Source: Combretum micranthum | Lineage: Eukaryota; Streptophyta; Magnoliopsida; Myrtales; Combretaceae | Direction: 5' to 3' | Length of the DNA: 64,000 nt | Assembly (NCBI GenBank): GCA_024138025.1 | Contig: JAMXBD010003423.1 | Span: 1 to 64,000, forward strand | In this document: positions 59,931-64,000 of the stretch, in pieces | How positions within the stretch are numbered: position 1 is the first letter of the stretch | Layout of the letters: each line of letters opens with the position of its first letter | The notes under the pieces: generated by a model | The model's database searches: none | Told to the model about the DNA's origin: nothing | Seen by the model: only the letters and a program-made list of their open reading frames with translations | Program-made: the position numbers and the translations under genes

Positions 59931-60470
59931 TTGCCAAAAAAAACAAGAGATAGGTTGCTAAAAGTTATATAAAATTATAAAAATATATATGTTTAGTAAT
60001 ACCCTTCAATTTAAATCATTCCTTCCAAATTGTATAAGTGATGATAATTTTCTCCTTTTCATTTCACATCCCGGTCTGAGAAACAACTTACACTAAAAAG
60101 GTTAGTCGCACCACTAAGTGTCTAAGCATTGCATTTTCCATTTTAATATCTAAATTTTTCTTTTTTATATATTCTGTTCAAAATACATCAGGTCACCAAA
60201 ACAGAACATGCTACCATAAGCTGTCAATTTCCACGTAGGAAATACCGCGTAGGCATTGTGACATCTGATTGATTAAATCGAGTTTTAAGAAAAGCACAAA
60301 CCACCCCGGTTCTTGGGACACCCACCTTTCTGTTCAATGTTGATCTGAAACATCATAAATTTTAGCAATCACCTATTTTCTTTTTTTTTTATAACAAAAC
60401 TATAATAATATATATATATATATATATGTTTAGATAAGCCGGACAAGGAAATAGGAATTGGAAGGAGTCT
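59931..60470. other. Non-coding DNA upstream of SPL8
   Basis: No gene was seen. A TA microsatellite lies at about 60408-60427. Confidence 0.5.
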
Positions 60471-61184
60471 ATCTCCCCACTCTCTCTCCTCTCTCTCTCT
60501 CTCTCTCCTGCTCTTTCACGGAATTTGATTGTAGTGGTACTTTGGGAGCAATTATGTAACTATCACAGGGGTAAATTTGTAATCTTGTTTCGCTACATTA
60601 ATTACAGAGCCCCAGTAGGCAGTAGTTTTGTCCAATCCAATCACCCAACACAAGTCAGTTCCTTCTCACGTCCCCCCTAGCTACCTGCGTATGTGTATGT
60701 ATGTGTGCGTATTTGATTTGAGGGTAGAGAGAGAAAGAGAAAAAGGCCTCTTTTAAAGCAAGAAGTTTCCTCTGTCCATTTCAGTAGAGAGAGAAAGAAA
60801 GAAAGAGAGAGAGGCATTGATTTAAATAAAATCGTATTTGAGAGGAACAAAAGAAAAGAAAGCCACCAACAATTTACTCTCTTTCTCTCTCTCTCTATTC
60901 TCCTTTTCCCCTAAGTTTGGTTTTCTTGTACTATGAAAACATACACTAACACACACTACTGCTACTGCTGCTGTCCTTCATGAAGAGGGTAACTCAAGTT
61001 CATTCAATTTTTTAAAATGCATTATTATTTATTTATTTTTAAATTTTTAATGTGTTTGGAATATGAAAATTTACACACAAACACACACGGCATTTGATCT
61101 CTCTTTCTCTATGTACTTGCAGAGTTGAAGTGAAATTCTTCCACCTGATCCTTGTAATCTTAAAAAAACACAACAACAGACGTA
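60471..61184 (+). promoter_or_regulatory. SPL8 promoter-proximal region and 5' leader with probable intron
   Basis: CT-rich tracts (60480-60508 and 60877-60896) and GA-rich tracts (60727-60742 and 60786-60813) are typical of plant core promoters and leaders. GAAGAGG|GTAACT at 60989 and TACTTGCAG|AG at 61122 would make a 134-base intron in the leader. No clear TATA box was assigned. Confidence 0.4.
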
Positions 61185-64000
61185 ATGCTGGAGTACGAAT
61201 GGGGAACCAACCCTTCTCAAATAATTCTTACCACCACCGACGATGCAGCAACACACGACACCACAGCCACCACCACCAATACCACCACCGACCCCCATCA
61301 CCACCTCTTCCAGCACTACTCCATCACCACCCCTCACCAACATCACCAAAACACCCACTCCACCTTCGAATTCACCGCCACGGCTGCCAATGCTCATCAT
61401 ATTTTCCCCTCCCCTCCTACTAACACTTTCCCTCACTTCGCTGCTGCTCCTCCATCCCATGAGCAGCATTATTCCCAGAATGTGCACTCTATGTTTGACC
61501 CTCGCGGCTGCTTGTACGGTGTAACATCATCGTATCCGCAGCATCATCCTCCTAATAATCCTTCTTACTCCCTTGACTCATTCGCGGGCGCCGGTGGCTG
61601 CGGCAGCAGCAGCAGCAGCAACCACGGGTTTCTAATAGTCCCTAAGACTGAAGAACTGGGACGCCTCGGCCTTAATTTAGGTGGGAGGACATACTTCTCT
61701 TCCTCGGAGGATGATTTCGTGAACCGGCTGTACAGGAGGTCGTCCAGAGCTGATCCCGGTTCCATGAACATGAATGTGCCAAGGTGTCAAGCGAAGGGTG
61801 CAATGCTGATCTCACCCACGCCAAACACTACCACCGGAGGCACAAGGTCTGTGAGTTTCACTCCAAAGCTGCTGCTGTCATTGCTGCCGGGTTGACTCAG
61901 CGATTCTGCCAGCAGTGTAGCAGGTAATTATTATTGTATTATTATATTAATGCTAGTTATTCATGATGTATAAACACATTATATATGAATGTAACCGGTG
62001 AGGTAATGTTAAAATTTTTAATTAGCATTTTATATCATTACCTACTTTTATTTAATTTGATCACCTTCTTCTGCTCCTAACTATATCTCTGCGACCGACT
62101 GACGATGACTCAGTAAACGCAAAGCAAAATTATGGACAGGACAGCCATGATCATGAGTGGTGTGACCAATCGGAGGTGAAGGATAGTATGTATGAATTGA
62201 CCAGAGTGCCCTTTTGAGAGGATAAATGATTGGTTGGGAGTACGTTGGGGTTGATCCCGAGGGCATTTACGTCCGTAAATGTTCCAACAATTTGGGTCCC
62301 CGTACAGTGCTTTTTTTTGGTCAATAGGTTTCTCGTACTGTTTGTTTTGCTTTTTATAGCAGCTTCTTATAGTCCAGCTGTGTTCTTAATTACTTAATTT
62401 GGTAACGATGAAATTAATTGGTTTTGAATCGAAAACTCAGCTACCTCTGCTGGGAATAAAGAATCACAATCATTCAGAGATTTCATGTTCATTTGTTAAT
62501 ATTATTATTTTTATCTTTTTGTTATCAATGGTCTTTGGTTAATAAATATTTATAATATACATATATATATAGTGATTCGAAATTAAATGTGCCTGAAATT
62601 TACAAATTTTTGAGCAGGTTTCATCTTCTGTCGGAGTTTGACAACGGAAAACGCAGCTGCCGGAAGAGATTAGCTGACCACAATCGCCGTCGCCGGAAAT
62701 CTCATCAACCACATCAGGAGATCCAGATCAAGTCACAGCCGGAAAATGCAATAAATAATTTAACATCTAGCTATAACTTATCAAGTAAGTTTATTAATTA
62801 ATTAATCAAGTTTAATGCCCTTTTTTTTTCCACTTATTAATTGATCATAACATGCACGAAGGGAGGAATTTGGAAAAGCAGTTTGGAAAAAGGACATATA
62901 ATATATTAAAAGTGTATATATATATGTATAAGTCATTGTCATAGGAATTTATTTTTAATTATTATCTTGTTATTAGGTGATTGTAAATAAACAAGAGCAT
63001 AACCTTCATCAACTTAAAGTAATCTATCTTATGTTTAATGTTGTTAGGGAAAAAAAAAAAAAAAACTTCCTTACATTTAGCTGTATATGCTAAATATAAG
63101 AAAATGGCTCCTATAAAATAACTTTCTGCTATATTTTTGTAAATTAACGATTAAGATTGTTAGATTCTGTAGATAAAAATGCGATTATCTGTTACATGTG
63201 GCAGTATGCATGCTACGTTTAGAAATACTTAAATAAAGTAATTTTAGAAAATCCAAATCTTAAATATATTAGTTTAAAAATTAGGAAATTATTTGGAAAA
63301 AGGCAACTTTATATCATTTTTAACCTATGAGAATATTCATTATTTCGCAAGAATCTCTTCTTCCTTCTCTAATGTTGCTGCATTTTGTCTCTTTACTCTT
63401 ATCTTTCTTAATAACGAGCTTTAAATACAACAAATATAATTCATAGTTTGAAATAATTAACCATTATTTTGATTTCTATATGATAAATTAGTATGAGAAA
63501 AAAAAAAAAAAAAACTATAGAAGTGTATATATTATAGCAAGCTTCAACCGACAGTGGGTTCATTAAACTTATCATAAGTTGATTGTTTACTTAGAGCAAC
63601 TTTATTAGAGCTGTTTAGCACGGGAACATATACTAAGTAATTTGTTTATGGGTTGATTAACCAATAAAGTGATTTCTTTAGCTTTAATAGGTTGCTTAAG
63701 AGTTGATGCCGCCTGTTAAGTAACTTGCTAAGTAATTCATTATTAAAATATGATCTTAAATATCTCATCATAAATTATCTATTATCCGGAATCACAATGA
63801 GTACAGTACTTGGAGATTCCTAAAATCTGATCATAAGTTTTTGTTGTTTACTTGTGTCTTTGGTTTGTTTCGATTTGTATGGTTGATGTGATTGAATTAT
63901 TATTGTGTTTTTGATAAATATATATGCAGAATCTCCAGCTGATGACTCAGGAACTCAGTCGGCGTCTTCAGTGACCATAGCAGTATCCCCACCAAAAATG
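61185..64000 (+). CDS. SPL8: SBP-box transcription factor, SPL8-like, partial, with 1-base frameshift in the SBP domain
   Basis: Exons are 61185-61923, 62618-62784 and 63930 onward, cut by the window end. SPL8-specific text: MLEYEW at the start, then His/Thr/Pro-rich sequence, [28 protein letters not shown] and NRLYRRSS before the SBP domain, and [18 protein letters not shown] after it. The SBP domain begins near residue 199 (RCQAKG) and continues with [40 protein letters not shown] and the nuclear-localisation run [12 protein letters not shown]. These two zinc pockets bind GTAC-core DNA. Between RCQAKG and CNADL, in AAGGGTGC at 61794-61801, one base is missing: the first frame ends at a stop near 61895, while the next frame carries the rest of the domain in phase with exons 2 and 3. 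SPL8 acts in pollen-sac and fertility development in Arabidopsis. Confidence 0.9.

Noticed and set aside
61071..61487. Open frame of 138 codons on the minus strand opposite SPL8 exon 1
   Set aside because: It is a shadow of the Thr/His/Pro-coding repeats of SPL8; the Gly/Val-rich peptide is the complement of ACC/CAC codons and has no family features.
61094..61524. Two further plus-strand frames (109 and 93 codons) over SPL8 exon 1
   Set aside because: They overlap the SPL8 frame, are low complexity, and do not continue into the exon 2 phase.

Overview
The window is nuclear DNA from a dicot-like flowering plant. It is AT-rich with long homopolymer and dinucleotide tracts, its genes have short exons with GT-AG introns, and it is dense in plant-type transposable elements. 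The species cannot be told from the sequence. Only three host genes are recognisable: a pectin methylesterase (PME, pectinesterase 11-like; five exons, 13437-20205, intact), an ER-Golgi retrieval receptor RER1 (38584-40753), and the start of an SBP-box transcription factor most like SPL8 (61185 to the window end). RER1 and SPL8 each carry one small indel in the middle of an otherwise well-conserved domain, while splice sites and downstream exons look normal. These are either real lesions or errors in the sequence.

Layout. 1-8.9 kb: repeat-derived DNA, with a long-inverted-repeat element (2.6-4.15 kb) that carries an inner MITE, and an LTR-like stretch with a GC-rich hairpin array (5.4-7.26 kb). 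8.98-17.0 kb: a tandem duplication of about 4 kb covering the PME promoter, exon 1 and most of intron 1. The upstream copy is a dead, frameshifted exon 1 and the downstream copy belongs to the intact gene. 20.4-37.3 kb: gene-free repeats, including two LTR-like elements (22.84-24.94 and 32.28-35.19 kb) and a tandem pair of MITEs. 37.5-41 kb: RER1. 42.3-44.04 kb: a gypsy-like non-coding remnant holding a MITE.

44.6-59.9 kb is a nested transposon stack: a decayed L1-type LINE interrupted by (i) a 632-bp hAT-type MITE, (ii) a Ty1/copia element with very short LTRs (46390-53784), itself interrupted by a 3002-bp LTR-like element (48978-51979), (iii) a decayed hAT transposon (54897-56784), and (iv) a second LTR-like element (57963-59841). 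Target-site duplications are visible. For four of the five insertions, removing the insert rejoins the host element's reading frame; the copia-LINE junction rests on its TSD and on LINE sequence on both sides.

The most unusual signal is a family of four diverged LTR-like elements. Each has a splice-acceptor-like site followed by a short reading frame, rich in acidic and aromatic residues, that ends in TAG. Upstream of this, three of them (and less clearly the fourth) hold short imperfect palindromes whose sequence differs between elements. The three host genes do not form a pathway: PME acts in the cell wall, RER1 in the early secretory route and SPL8 in the nucleus.
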